A stretch of DNA of 64,000 nt from positions 999,730-1,063,729 of the forward strand of contig CAIIXF020000007.1 in the NCBI GenBank assembly GCA_903813345.2, in the 5' to 3' direction. Positions 12,701-24,603 of the stretch are shown here, one piece after another; the stretch's first letter is position 1, and the number at the start of each line of letters is the position of its first letter. The DNA is from Owenia fusiformis. Its lineage: Eukaryota; Annelida; Polychaeta; Sabellida; Oweniidae. A program made the translations under genes and the position numbers. Under the pieces are notes generated by a model. It did no database searches. It had not been told where the DNA came from and saw only the letters and a list, made by a program, of their open reading frames with translations.

Positions 12701-15700
12701 CCATGCCATCAGCATTGTGATATTGGTCAACACTTTTACAGTTTAATTGCACTGGTGTGTCAGTCTGATTGCTCGTGCTGTTTCTGACTGTGATGTTACC
12801 ATTGTAATTATCACTATGCCATCAGCATTGTGATATTGGTCAACACTTTACAGTTTAATTGCACCGGTGTGTCAGTCTGATTGCTCGTGCTGTTTCTGAC
12901 TGTGATGTTACTATTGTAATTATCACCATGCCATCAGCATTGTGATATTGGTCAACACTTTACAGTTTAATTGCACTGGTGTGTCAGTCTGATTGCTCAT
13001 GCTGTTTCTGACTGTGATGTTACCATTGTAATTATCACTATGCCATCAACATTGTGATATTGGTCAACACTTTTACAGTTTAATTGCACCGGTGTGTCAG
13101 TCTGATTGCTCATGCTGTTTCTGACTGTGATGTTACCATTGTAATTATCACTATGCCATCAGCATTGTGATATTGGTCAACACTTTTACAGTTTAATTGC
13201 ACTGGTGTGTCAGTCTGATTGCTCATGCTGTTTCTGACTGTGATGTTACCATTGTAATTATCACTATGCCATCAGCATTGTGATATTGGTCAACACTTTT
13301 ACAGTTTAATTGCACCGGTGTGTCAGTCTGATTGCTCATGCTGTTTCTGACTGTGATGTTACCATTGTAATTATCACTATGCCATCAGCATTATGATATT
13401 GGTCAACACTTTACAGTTTAATTGCACCGGTGTGTCAGTCTGATTGCTCATGCTGTTTCTGACTGTGATGTTACCATTGTAATTATCACTATGCCATCAG
13501 CATTGTGATATTGGTCAACACTTTACAGTTTAATTGCACCGGTGTGTCAGTCTGATTGCTCATGCTGTTTCTGACTGTGATGTTACCATTGTAATTATCA
13601 CTATGCCATCAGCATTATGATATTGGTCAACACTTTTACAGTTTAATTGCACCGGTGTGTCAGTCTGATTGCTCATGCTGTTTCTGACTGTGATGTTACC
13701 ATTGTAATTATCACCATGCCATCAGCATTGTGATATTGGTCAACACTTTTACAGTTTAATTGCACCGGTGTGTCAGTCTGATTGCTCATGCTGTTTCTGA
13801 ATGTGATGTTACCATTGTAATTATCACTATGCCATCAGCATTGTGATATTGGTCAACACTTTTACAGTTTAATTGCACCGGTGTGTCAGTCTGATTGCTC
13901 ATGCTGTTTCTGACTGTGATGTTACCATTGTAATTATCACTATGCCATCAGCATTGTGATATTGGTCAACACTTTACAGTTTAATTGCACCGGTGTGTCA
14001 GTCTGATTGCTCATGCTGTTTCTGACTGTGATGTTACCATTGCAATTATCACCATGCCATCAGCATTGTGATATTGGTCAACACTTTACAGTTTAATTGC
14101 ACCGGTGTGTCAGTCTGATTGCTCATGCTGTTTCTGACTGTGATGTTACCATTGTAATTATCACTATGCCATCAGCATTGTGATATTGGTCAACACTTTT
14201 ACAGTTTAATTGCACTGGTGTGTCAGTCTGATTGCTCATGCTGTTTCTGACTGTGATGTTACCATTGTAATTATCACCATGCCATCAGCATTGTGATATT
14301 GGTCAACACTTTTACAGTTTAATTGCACCGGTGTGTCAGTCTGATTGCTCATGCTGTTTCTGACTGTGATGTTACTATTGTAATTATCACTATGCCATCA
14401 GCATTGTGATATTGGTAAACACTTTTACGGTTTAATTGCACCGGTGTGTCAGTCTGATTGCTCATGCTGTTTCTGACTGTGATGTTACCATTGTAATTAT
14501 CACCATGCCATCAGCATTGTGATATTGGTCAACACCTTTACAGTTTAATTGCACTGGTGTGTCAGTCTGATTGCTCGTGCTGTTTCTGACTGTGATGTTA
14601 CCATTGTAATTATCACTATGCCATCAGCATTATGATATTGGTCAACACTTTACAGTTTAATTGCACTGGTGTGTCAGTCTGATTGCTCATGCTGTTTCTG
14701 ACTGTGATGTTACCATTGTAATTATCACTATGCCATCAGCATTATGATATTGGTCAACACTTTTACAGTTCAATTGCACTGGTGTGTCAGTCTGATTGCT
14801 CATGCTGTTTCTGACTGTGATGTTACCATTGTAATTATCACTATGCCATCAGCATTGTGATATTGGTCAACACTTTACAGTTTAATTGCACCGGTGTGTC
14901 AGTCTGATTGCTCATGCTGTTTCTGACTGTGATGTTACCATTGTAATTATCACTATGCCATCAGCATTGTGATATTGGTCAACACTTTTACAGTTTAATT
15001 GCACTAGTGTGTCAGTCTGATTGCTCGTGCTGTTTCTGACTGTGATGTTACCATTGTAATTATCACTATGCCATCAGCATTATGATATTGGTCAACACTT
15101 TACAGTTTAATTGCACCGGTGTGTCAGTCTGATTGCTCATGCTGTTTCTGACTGTGATGTTACCATTGTAATTATCACTATGCCATCAGCATTGTGATAT
15201 TGGTCAACACTTTACAGTTTAATTGCACCGGTGTGTCAGTCTGATTGCTCATGCTGTTTCTGACTGTGATGTTACCATTGTAATTATCACTATGCCATCA
15301 GCATTGTGATATTGGTCAACACTTTTACAGTTTAATTGCACTAGTGTGTCAGTCTGATTGCTCGTGCTGTTTCTGACTGTGATGTTACCATTGTAATTAT
15401 CACTATGCCATCAGCATTGTGATATTGGTCAACACTTTACAGTTTAATTGCACCGGTGTGTCAGTCTGATTGCTCATGCTGTTTCTGACTGTGATGTTAC
15501 CATTGCAATTATCACTATGCCATCAGCATTGTGATATTGGTCAACATTTTTACGGTTTAATTGCACCGGTGTGTCAGTCTGATTGCTCATGCTGTTTCTG
15601 ACTGTGATGTTACCATTGCAATTATCACTATGCCATCAGCATTGTGATATTGGTAAACACTTTTGCAGTTTAATTGCACCGGTGTGTCAGTCTGATTGCT

Positions 15701-16038
15701 CATGCTGTTTCTGACTGTGATGTTACCATTGTAATTATCACTATGCCATCAGCATTATGATATTGGTCAACACTTTTACAGTTTAATTGCACCGGTGTGT
15801 CAGTCTGATTGCTCATGCTGTTTCTGACTGTGATGTTACCATTGCAATTATCACTATGCCATCAGCATTGTGATATTGGTCAACACTTTTACAGTTTAAT
15901 TGCACTGGTGTGTCAGTCTGATTGCTCGTGCTGTTTCTGACTGTGATGTTACCATTGTAATTATCACTATGACATCAGCATTGTGATATTGGTCAACACT
16001 TTTACGGTTTAATTGCACCGGTGTGTCAGTCTGATTGA
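9752..16038 (+). repeat. satellite array, 112-113 bp monomer, about 56 units
   Basis: The word CACCGGTGTGTCAGTCTGAT (or CACTGG...) recurs every 112-113 bp from 9821 to about 16030. Units are nearly identical. They vary at a few sites: CACCGG/CACTGG, three or four T in CACTTT(T)ACAG, CTATGCC/CCATGCC, GCTCATG/GCTCGTG and TTGTGA/TTATGA. The first unit is diverged. The array ends abruptly at GTCTGATTGATGAG. It lies in intron 1 of the Ly6-type gene. No long open frame runs through it. Blocks of adjacent units with the same rare variants recur (see findings), so it has grown by multi-unit duplication. Confidence 0.97.
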
Positions 16039-17441
16039 TGAGATATTGTTTCTATACTATCTAGTATGTCAGATGGTGGCTTATGTTTACGTTTCTCACC
16101 ATAATGAGTCGTAAATCATGACATCAAATACTTTCATTCTCACTAAGATCAGCGTAGTAATATTTTTGACGAGATTGGAAAAACATTATAAAGCTTTTAT
16201 ATCTTTACCGCTCTTTAATGTAATTATAAAGCTCGTGATTTATGGAGGGTTAATGTTTTTGCAGTTAGAATATAAAATATTAACAATGTTGGAAGAGGAT
16301 TGTACATAAAATACTCTGGTTTTCCTGTAGTGAAGCAAATCCATTAATTTTACCCCGGAAAGAATTATTAGATTGTTGCATTCATTAATCCTTTGATAAA
16401 TATGGAACTTGGCTAATTTAAAGAATTTATAATTAAAACAAGACATATGGCTTATAATTATATATTAGTTACATGTATTCCATTCTTGACACAGGCTGCT
16501 TTGAGAAAAGGTGAAACCCTCATGATCAATAACATTTTGTTTTCAGGTAAATCTGTTACCATGGCAGGGAATCATGATTTCGATGCATCTGGCATTGCAA
16601 TTATTCACATTTCAAAGTTTTATATAATGTCTAAAACGTAATTGCATATCTTACATCTTGGATATCCATGGTTTGAGGTTTTCATGATTGAAAATCAAAT
16701 TAAGCGAGTATGCATTCATACCTCACCCATTGACAGAATACTGAATTTGACTCAGAAAACGTTCATCAAAATGTTACATTGTTAGGTGAAGGCACAGCCA
16801 AGTGATCATCGCATCCAGTGTTAGTTTCTTTCTTGTATTCCGAAAATGCCATCCCATCCATTCTCTAATATAGTATATACCAGTACATTAAATGAAGTAA
16901 GTTGCTGTTACATTAATTGATATCACAGAGTCTGTGGAGAAAATCAATTGAGGGGATTAGGAAACAATGAACATCAAAGGTATAAGGAAGGCTTCCATGG
17001 ATTTAATTCAGATTATGATGAATGCATGCAACTTCATATAGGAGAATTATGGCATTTTCATCAACCTTGGCAAGAAATCTAAAATTACCGTTTCATTTGG
17101 AAATAAACTAAACAGACATGGAAATGTGTAATAAAATGCGTATGTTTGAAATCAATGAACTGCTTGAACATTATTAGTTAGGATCTTTGTTCAATCCAAG
17201 ATATAGAATGGTGCTTTTTACTTAACGGTTGGAAATTTCGCACAGGTACCCACTTATCAATTCACATAACAGTAAGGAGAGATGTAAAACACATCAACTG
17301 GTTTATCATTTCACTCTTCAATCAGTGTTTAGATTATCAGAACGGTTTTAAACAATTTATTTTGCCACTCAATAGACTTATAGGGTGATATGGAGGTTAG
17401 ACACCACATAAGAGGATTCCAATGCTTATACGTTAAATGTA
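16039..17441. other. intron 1 sequence, nothing recognised
   Basis: Short random open frames only. No element end until the foldback element at 17442. Confidence 0.4.
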
Positions 17442-18007
17442 CAGGGTGGTCAAAAAACGGAAACACATTTTCGTTATATCTTTGTCATTTAAAAAAATAC
17501 TCCCTGATATTTCACATATTTGTACATCATTAAATTTTCTACCACCCTACCATATTTCATGACCATCAGACTGTCACAATTTTACAGCACTTTAAATAAC
17601 ATGCTTCAGGTTTGGCCATCATCGTGCAGTAGGCAAACCAGCACAGTTGTGAATGATCCGAATGCATTCCTCAGCAGGTATGACCTGAATGACAAGTATG
17701 ATCTCACTTTTGAGGTCTGCAATTGTTCCGAGGTCATTCTCATACACTTTATCTCTGCCATATCTACAAAGGTAGGGACATTTTGGACGACGAGTGCAGG
17801 ATTCCCGACATCGCAATAGTGACCACTGGGGCATGTTCTTTACAGTGTTGTAACATTGTGACTATCTGTGACTGATGGTCATGAAATAAAGTAGGCTGGT
17901 AGAAAATCGGATGATGTACAAATGTGTAAAACATCAGAGAGTTATTTCTTAAAATGACAAAGATATGAGGAAAATGGTGTAAGAGTTTCCATTTTTTGAC
18001 CACCCTG
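17442..18007. mobile_element. foldback mariner-like element (566 bp)
   Basis: Flanked by TA on both sides. The ends are inverted repeats starting CAGGGTGGTCAAAAAA. The two arms stay alignable for about 150 bp: GGTCATGAAATA and GATGTACAAATGTGTA in the right arm mirror sequence in the left arm. On the minus strand 17619-17834 encodes TIADLKSEI and VIPAEECIRIIHNC, matching the C-terminal part of Tc1/mariner-type transposases. The transposase remnant points towards the left end. It is non-functional and non-autonomous. Confidence 0.75.
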
Positions 18008-18099
18008 TATAAGAGACTTGCTTGCTTGGTCATTTCTTAAATCAGACTGGAAGTAAGGATCATGGTTCTGACTTTAGTGGGTGAAATATTGCTGAATGC

Positions 18100-18330
18100 T
18101 CAAAACATAACAGACATAGCAATTGAAAGCACAAACGCCACAATGGTGAAGAACTATTAAAAACATAAAAAATGAACATCCCAATATTTCAAAGGATCTA
18201 ACGTGGAAAGAAACAATGTCTAACATCCCAATCCCCATTGGCCACACCATTCATAGACCATTTAAAATATAATACTAGCATTGTTATATTGTCCATGACT
18301 GCAGGCTAAAGAAAAATATTCGTGCAAATA
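18100..18330. repeat. dispersed segment family, copy 3
   Basis: GATCTAACGTGGAAAGAAAC with AATGTCTAACATCCC matches 6091-6120 almost base for base; the flanks are diverged. Non-coding. Confidence 0.45.
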
Positions 18331-18436
18331 ATGGAAACGTTTGAGATTAATTAAATTTGGTATCATATCCTTTCAGATTAACTAATGTAACAAAGTCTTA
18401 TTACGTAATTGGAATAAGGTAAACCTACACGAGGCA

Positions 18437-19320
18437 AATGGTGTGTTTTGCTTTATTACTGTTACCCTTGAGTATCCTATCCCCATCGAATGGTGTGTTT
18501 TGCTTTATTACTGTTACCCTTGAGTATCCTATCCCCATTGAATGGTGTGTTTTGCTTTATTACTGTTACCCTTGAGTATCCTATCCCCATTGAATGATGT
18601 GTTTTGCTTTATTACTGTTACCCTTGAGTATCCCATCCCCATTGAATGGTGTGTTTTGCTTTATTACTGTTACCCTTGAGTATCCTATTCCCATTGAATG
18701 GTGTGTTTTGCTTTATTACTGTTACCCTTGAGTATCCTATCCCCATTGAATGGTGTGTTTTGCTTTATTACTGTTACCCTTGAGTATCCTATCCCCATTG
18801 AATGATGTGTTTTGCTTTATTACTGTTACCCTTGAGTATCTTATTCCCATTGAATGGTGTGTTTTGCTTTATTACTGTTACCCTTGAGTATCTTATCCCC
18901 ATTGAATGGTGTGTTTTGCTTTATTACTGTTACCCTTGAGTATCCTATCCCCATTGAATGATGTGTTTTGCTTTATTACTGTTACCCTTGAGTATCTTAT
19001 TCCCATTGAATGGTGTGTTTTGCTTTATTACTGTTACCCTTGAGTATCTTATCCCCATTGAATGGTGTGTTTTGCTTTATTACTGTTACCCTTGAGTATC
19101 CTATTCCCATTGAATGGTGTGTTTTGCTTTATTACTGTTACCCTTGAGTATCCTATCCCCATTGAATGGTGTGTTTTGCTTTATTACTGTTACCCTTGAG
19201 TATCCTATTCCCATTGAATGTTGTGTTTTGCTTTATTACTGTTACCCTTGAGTATCCTATTCCCATTGAATGGTGTGTTTTGCTTTATTACTGTTACCCT
19301 TGAGTATCTTATCCCCATTG
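18437..19320 (+). repeat. minisatellite, 52 bp x 17
   Basis: ATGGTGTGTTTTGCTTTATT recurs every 52 bp from 18438 to 19270. Units differ mainly at CCTAT/CTTAT, CCCC/TCCC and ATGG/ATGA. The period is not a multiple of three and no continuous frame is kept. It lies in intron 1. Confidence 0.95.
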
Positions 19321-20112
19321 TTCAGCCCCAAGCTTTAGATAAAGAGACTCGGATAAGTCAAAATGTCTATCCACCGGACGTCTGTTATCATTGCTTGATT
19401 ACATTCTGCTGTAACGAAAGATCCTAGTTAGAACAAGTTGCAAAATTTAGAATGTCATGGCATTGGTGCTTTCAAACGTAATACACAGCGATCAAGATTG
19501 GAGACACATTATATAGTCAACATACACTCATCACATGGAACTGTACACGAATGCCTGATTTTCAGCTTCTTTCTGTCAGTGCCAGACAATATGTGAAATG
19601 TCTTGATTTAGTGATATTTTATTAGTTGGACAAGTCGAGTAACTCGCTAAGGAATCGTGACATAGTATGGTTTATCAGTCACTCTAAATTTCCCAATCAT
19701 GCTTAAGTCCTAGTAGGATGCACCAAGCTTATCAATATCTTGCATTAAAATGTGCAATTTATCAGACAAGTATTTCAATAACATAAAGTAGAAGCATTAA
19801 TTTTGATGAATATTCATATGTCAAGAATATCGAAATAGTCATGGATTGTGATTCCTGATCCTGATGTTGTGTTCCCTGATATGGTGAATCTCGATGTTGT
19901 AATACCCGATGGGAGGAGGGAGGCGGTGGACGCAGCATTGTTTCTTTGTATATCGACATAGTTTGAGATTGTGGGGATTTGTTTTCCTTTGTATGTGTTA
20001 TTAGATGTTTCTTTTTCTGGAATACTCTTTACCTTCCTTTGGTTCACATTTTTACACCATTACCGATCATGATTCTATGGATTTCATATATACAGTGTAT
20101 ATATATATATAT
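19321..20112. other. intron 1 sequence, nothing firm
   Basis: No gene seen. A short frame at 19330-19427 ends with cysteines (FCCNERS) but lacks the DxCN context of Ly6 proteins. A TA-rich run (TATATATA) sits at 20095-20112. Confidence 0.35.
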
Positions 20113-20285
20113 CAGGCCGTTCAATAAGTTCGCGGAAAATGCTCTAATTTGAAAGGTTTTTATATTTTCATCATAGAGCATGAATGAGCATGAATATAAT
20201 AGGCCATGAGACATTTCAATCATACTGGATTAATTACAATACGTGTAGTGAAGAATAAGTTGATAGAATGCTGACATCATATTTC
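20113..20285. mobile_element. decayed transposon end plus dispersed segment
   Basis: TTCAATAAGTTCGCGG at 20120-20135 resembles the terminus of mariner-type elements, with no partner end found. It runs into a segment (CCATGAGACATTTCAATCAT, 20204-20223) shared with the dispersed family at 1820, 5930 and 18100. Confidence 0.3.
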
Positions 20286-20705
20286 GAGTGGATCATTTGC
20301 TTTCAAATGATGTGGAACATCGGTTAATTGACAGGTCCGTTTTGCACCCGGAATGTGTCTCAGTGATTAAGGAAGGTATTGAAGTGGATGATAAACACGT
20401 ATGTACGCTGACATTAAAACGGTCAAGCCCTTCATCAAGATTTACGAAAAAATGCTACGACCTTTATAAATAGAAATTAATTCTTTGGCAGGAATATACA
20501 TGTATCAAGTATCAAGAATGAGCCAGGAATTATTGATGACTCTTATAATCCATAAAATGTTGTAGATACACTTGGAAATGAGTATATTTGAATGGGTATT
20601 TCTCCTAAATCAATTAGAGTAAGCAAGTCAAGAAAGTCATGATCCATTTCGTGTGATCAATATGTTTCACAGGGAATTAGAGATAACGTTTTTATTATGG
20701 TATTT
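20286..20705. other. intron 1 sequence, nothing recognised
   Basis: Only short open frames; no domain recognised. Confidence 0.35.
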
Positions 20706-20800
20706 CAGTGGCGTAGCCAGGATTTGGTGACCGGGGGTTCTATTTTTATGTTATTCACAAATCCCCCCCCCCCTTCATTAGGGTTCCTCAAATAATGCAA
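20706..20800 (+). mobile_element. transposon terminus of the GGCGTAGCC type
   Basis: CAGTGGCGTAGCCAGGATTT followed by G- and C-runs is a common terminus of metazoan non-autonomous DNA transposons. The element at 40218-40510 has related ends. No right end seen here. Confidence 0.4.
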
Positions 20801-20955
20801 TTTGTACAATTACACTCCCTCCAAAAGTTTGGCAATCCTAACTAACCCATTGGATTATGTATTAAAGCATCTTTAAGTTTGAATTCTTATAAAGAAAAAA
20901 CTATTTTGGGAAGGGAAATATAATTCATTTTAATACCTTCATTAAGTTAAGTAGA

Positions 20956-21212
20956 TGTAATGACCCGAGGGCGCCCCAGGGGAATAAATAATTAACTAAC
21001 AACTAACGAGCATAGTGTAACAAGCCAGATAAAGAAATTGAAAAAAAGTGTGCTAAATTCAATACCCCGTGTGGGAATCGAACCTAGGACCCTTGGATCC
21101 AAAGACTGATGCTCTACTTTTATTTTATTACTCTTCTTTATCTGGCTTGTTACACTATGCTCGTTATAGTCATTAGTTAGTCATACCCCTGGGGCGCCCT
21201 CGGGTCATTACA
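20956..21212. mobile_element. foldback element with a tRNA-like loop
   Basis: Two arms of about 80 bp are near-perfect inverted copies. The left begins TGTAATGACCCGAGGGCGCC and the right ends with its complement; GAGCATAGTGTAACAAGCC is also mirrored. The loop (about 21060-21118), read on the minus strand, contains TAGAGCATCAGTCT, then TTTGGATCCAAGGGTCCTA, then GGTTCGATTCCCAC. The last matches the B box/T arm of tRNA genes and is preceded by an A-box-like word at the right spacing. It is not a functional tRNA (no full acceptor stem). A MITE or foldback that captured a tRNA or SINE piece is the likely explanation. Confidence 0.65.
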
Positions 21213-22122
21213 TAGACAATTGAATTTGAATTTTATTTAACAAAAATGATGTCTTTATTTACGTTACAATTAATTTTCTGCATCAAAATATATTTCGGTG
21301 AATCTTTTACTGACTATGTATCCTGAAATCTGATTTGCCCCGAATCCACCATTATTTCGTCTGATTTCTGGAAGACCCTGGATCATGATTTGTTTCCAAG
21401 GAATATCAACTACTTCGCACAATTTATTCTTTAACTTAAGCTACTTCATCTAGGACAAAATAAATCACTTCATGCAATGGCTTATCATTCTTTTTCAGGA
21501 ATTTTGTTGGAAGCCAGTTCGGATCAAATGCAAGGTTATTGAAATTGGCGCAAACACCCTATACACCGAAAGATCTTTCTTCTATGATAACTTTTCACAA
21601 CGTTTACTCGAAGGCTTTTTAAACTATCCGGGATAGTTGTATTACTGATGAAAATATGTATTATTCAAATAAACGGGTCTCTGTTATGCTTTGTTTTAAA
21701 AAGTTAAAAATATTTCTTTGGACGTCCCCGGAGCTCAGTGGTAAGTAAACTGGAACGATAACAATTTGAATTCTATACAATTTCTTAGATGAGTGGAGTG
21801 TATCTGAAAAAAACAAAATCATTTTTTTGCAATGATTTATTTTCTTTGCAAAAGTGATGGGTAAATAAATACTGAACGAATGAAAGAATGAATAAATTTG
21901 ATTGGCTTGTGATTTAGCCATTCCCTAAGATGGGTTATTTTGTCCAAGAAGAAACAGCTTTTAAGTTAATTGTGCAAAATTATATTGTTATTTCTAAATG
22001 TAAAATCTCATGCTCTGGGGTCTTCCCAAAATTAAATCTCACTCCGTGCCTAAGGTTGCCAAAAGTTTTGAGGGAAGTGTAACTTCACTATGACATATTT
22101 TTAACAAAATGAGGCTCTCGCA
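21213..22122. other. intron 1 sequence, nothing firm
   Basis: AGCTCAGTGGTAAG at 21733 resembles a tRNA A box but no B box follows at tRNA spacing. No exon seen. Confidence 0.35.
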
Positions 22123-22390
22123 CTGGCGGATTAGGGGGGGGGGGGGGCCTGGGGGCCCGGCCCCCCCCCCCCTTGGGTGGGCCCAGAAAAAAAAAATTGG
22201 GCCCAAAAAAATTTTTTGGCCAAAAAAGGCCTTGAGACCCCAAAAAGTGGGCCTTTTAGGTCATTACTGGGCCTTTTAAGGCCTTATTTTTTAATTTCAG
22301 GCCAAATTTTGAAGAAAATGGGCCTCAAAATTTCATTTTTCAAATTTCGTTCGAACCCACCGAACCCCCGCTGCCTACGGCTATGGTATT
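22123..22390. repeat. G/C-homopolymer-rich transposon remnant
   Basis: Long G and C runs, then repeated GGGCCTTTT / GGCC(A)n words, ending CCGCTGCCTACGGC. CACTGGCGGATTAGGGG at the left resembles ends of non-autonomous DNA transposons. An open frame through it is low-complexity and not a gene. Confidence 0.45.
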
Positions 22391-23465
22391 TTATTGGGAT
22401 GACACGCTAAGGAATAATAAGAGATGTTACATGATAACGGCCATTTTTGATAACGATCACTCATCATACGTATTTGGATGACTGCAAAATACGTGTGGTA
22501 ATAACCATGTAAATGCAATTTTTCGTAATTCGTACCTGTCATAAACAAAGAATTAATACAGGGGTTGTTATAGAAGACCTTTATTATATACTAATATACT
22601 ATAGTATATTAGTAAGAAACCAATAAGACAAACAAAGTAAATGCACTTCATATCTACAATGTGCATCATGGGAGTTAACTTGCGATCAATCTTTGTTATT
22701 TTTCTCTTATTAATACTTCAATCCAATAGTTTAGCATTAAAGTGCAAAGAATTTGGACCATCGGTCATAATTTGTACTGGTATCACCTCATTTGGGCATT
22801 AGGAAATATTGCTTTGATTTGATTTCACTGATAAGAATAATAAGATGACAATTTTCTAGTATGAAGAGAATAACAAGATTCATTATTGCTCTCTCAGATG
22901 TCTTTATTTGTTATATTAAGAATCAAAAATGGAATGGGATCATGGGATCTATGTAAAAATATATCCTGGGGCCATGGATTCGTACGATCCAAGAATTTAT
23001 CAGGATCCGGATCTTTTTGGATTAATGATCCGGATTGATATTTGGTGAATTCGTACGATCCAAGGATTTTGGGGGAATCCCCAAGATTTATCCAAATTAT
23101 AATGTAATTCGGATAAAATTTATCCGAAAATCAATCCACCTACGTAAGTGAACTGAGATTTGGATAAAAATCCCAAAGATTGTACAAATTCACCAATGTT
23201 CGGATGATGACGAAATTTATCCGGATCGGATCACAGATCGTTCGAATTCGAACGGCCTCTGGAGTGTTAACTTAGTCATTGTCAGGGGTCAATGGATATT
23301 ATGGAAATCATAAAACATTATGCGCAAATATGCGGATCCTAAAATGCTTGTTATGATTTGATGAAATAAGTCTTCAAGACAATAAAGAATGTCACTACCA
23401 GTTTGAATTGCCCAAATAAACAAAATATCCAGTGAAAGAAAAATTGCATAAAGTAAGAAATAATC
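22391..23465. other. intron 1 sequence with diffuse inverted words
   Basis: Around 22975-23250 the word GGATC/GATCC and AATTCGTACGATCCAAG recur in both orientations, suggesting a decayed palindromic element. No terminal repeats could be fixed. No exon seen. Confidence 0.3.
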
Positions 23466-24105
23466 ATCACCACAGTGACATTTTATACACATGGCTTGTT
23501 TTTATGGATGACATGCTTGGTGTACCATAAAGAAAATTGCTATAATATATCACAACTTAATTTTTCTTGTTTGCTTCCTTGAATATGTTTACTATTGTAG
23601 CGAATACCTTTTTGCAAAAAACAATTAATCAAGAAAATCTTGAGTAATCTTATGTACAAAACGGAAGGAAGACATAGAACTTACAAACTATGAAATATGT
23701 TACCCGGATACGAAACAGATAATATCTGTTGATAAACTGATATTTCTATAGAATTAATAAAGTCTTAGATTCTGTTGATTGAGTTATGAAAGCCTGGATA
23801 ATTAGATATCTCAACCTTATTGCACTTAATTCTGTCTAAGATCTGAACGAGGCCTAAGCCATTCATGATCGAATTAGCAAATTAATCAGTTTATTTGGTA
23901 AAGTATTATGATCCTAATTCATCTAATTGATGAGTGTATTGACAAAATAAAGGTGTGATTACGTATATTTCATGCATGGGTGTGTAATTTTCTATTAAGA
24001 AAATCACACAGTATTCCACAAGACGGATACGTTGGCAATCCTATCACTCACCAGACATCCGTCAAGATAATATATCATTATGAAATAATTATGTTTTGTC
24101 AACAT
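23466..24105 (+). repeat. segmental duplication, copy 1 (left part)
   Basis: Shares ordered blocks with 44575-45235: ACACATGGCTTGTTT; GTTGATTGAGTTA; GACAAAATAAA(G/A)GTGTGA; ATTAAGAAAA; TATCATTATGA. Similarity is patchy and old. The open signal-peptide-like frame of the partner (44613) is broken here. Confidence 0.6.
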
Positions 24106-24603
24106 GTCCATCTTCTTTTCAAACACCTCAACGGCTTTTTGTGCGGTTAGATGATAAACCTTAATCACGTATGTCTTTTGAAGCTGCAGATCGACATGTC
24201 TTTGAGTCACATTTTACAATAAGTAGTCAGGGTAACCTAGCGTGGTGACAAGCTAATGCAAATATTACAATGGGGAGGTTACATGCGTTTGAGAATTATG
24301 GTCCTGATAAGTTCGCCCCATTCTAATACTCATCACATCCTTCTGCCTTCAACCTGAAATATCATACTAGTGTGAAGCTAATAGAAGCCCATGATTTCTC
24401 ATGATGAGTTTGCCCTTTCGTAGTATTTACTTGCCCAATTGAATTCAAAGGTTTATATAAGGAAAATAATTGTAGTTAGGCCACTGGGAAAAACAATTAA
24501 GATAGAGGAGAACAATACTCCCTTAGGGGTCATGATATCAAACATTATCGTACAAGTTCTCTTAAAACGTATAACATAACCTCTCTATTTGTATCCGAAA
24601 TTC
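24106..24603. other. intron 1 sequence before the exon 2 array
   Basis: Nothing recognised; only short frames. Confidence 0.35.

Noticed and set aside
9752-16038. Regularly spaced repeats resembling a CRISPR array
   Set aside because: Units are contiguous 112-113-bp monomers without unique spacers, in an animal intron.
16447-16641. 64-codon frame with a hydrophobic start
   Set aside because: No family resemblance, no splice sites fitting the surrounding Ly6-type gene.
19330-19427. Cysteine-ending frame (FCCNERS) as a possible extra Ly6 exon
   Set aside because: Lacks DxCN, the acceptor is repeat-derived and phases do not fit exon 1 or 2.
22177-22410. 77-codon frame rich in Gly, Pro, Lys and Phe
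   Set aside because: Low-complexity G/C- and A/T-run translation of a transposon remnant.
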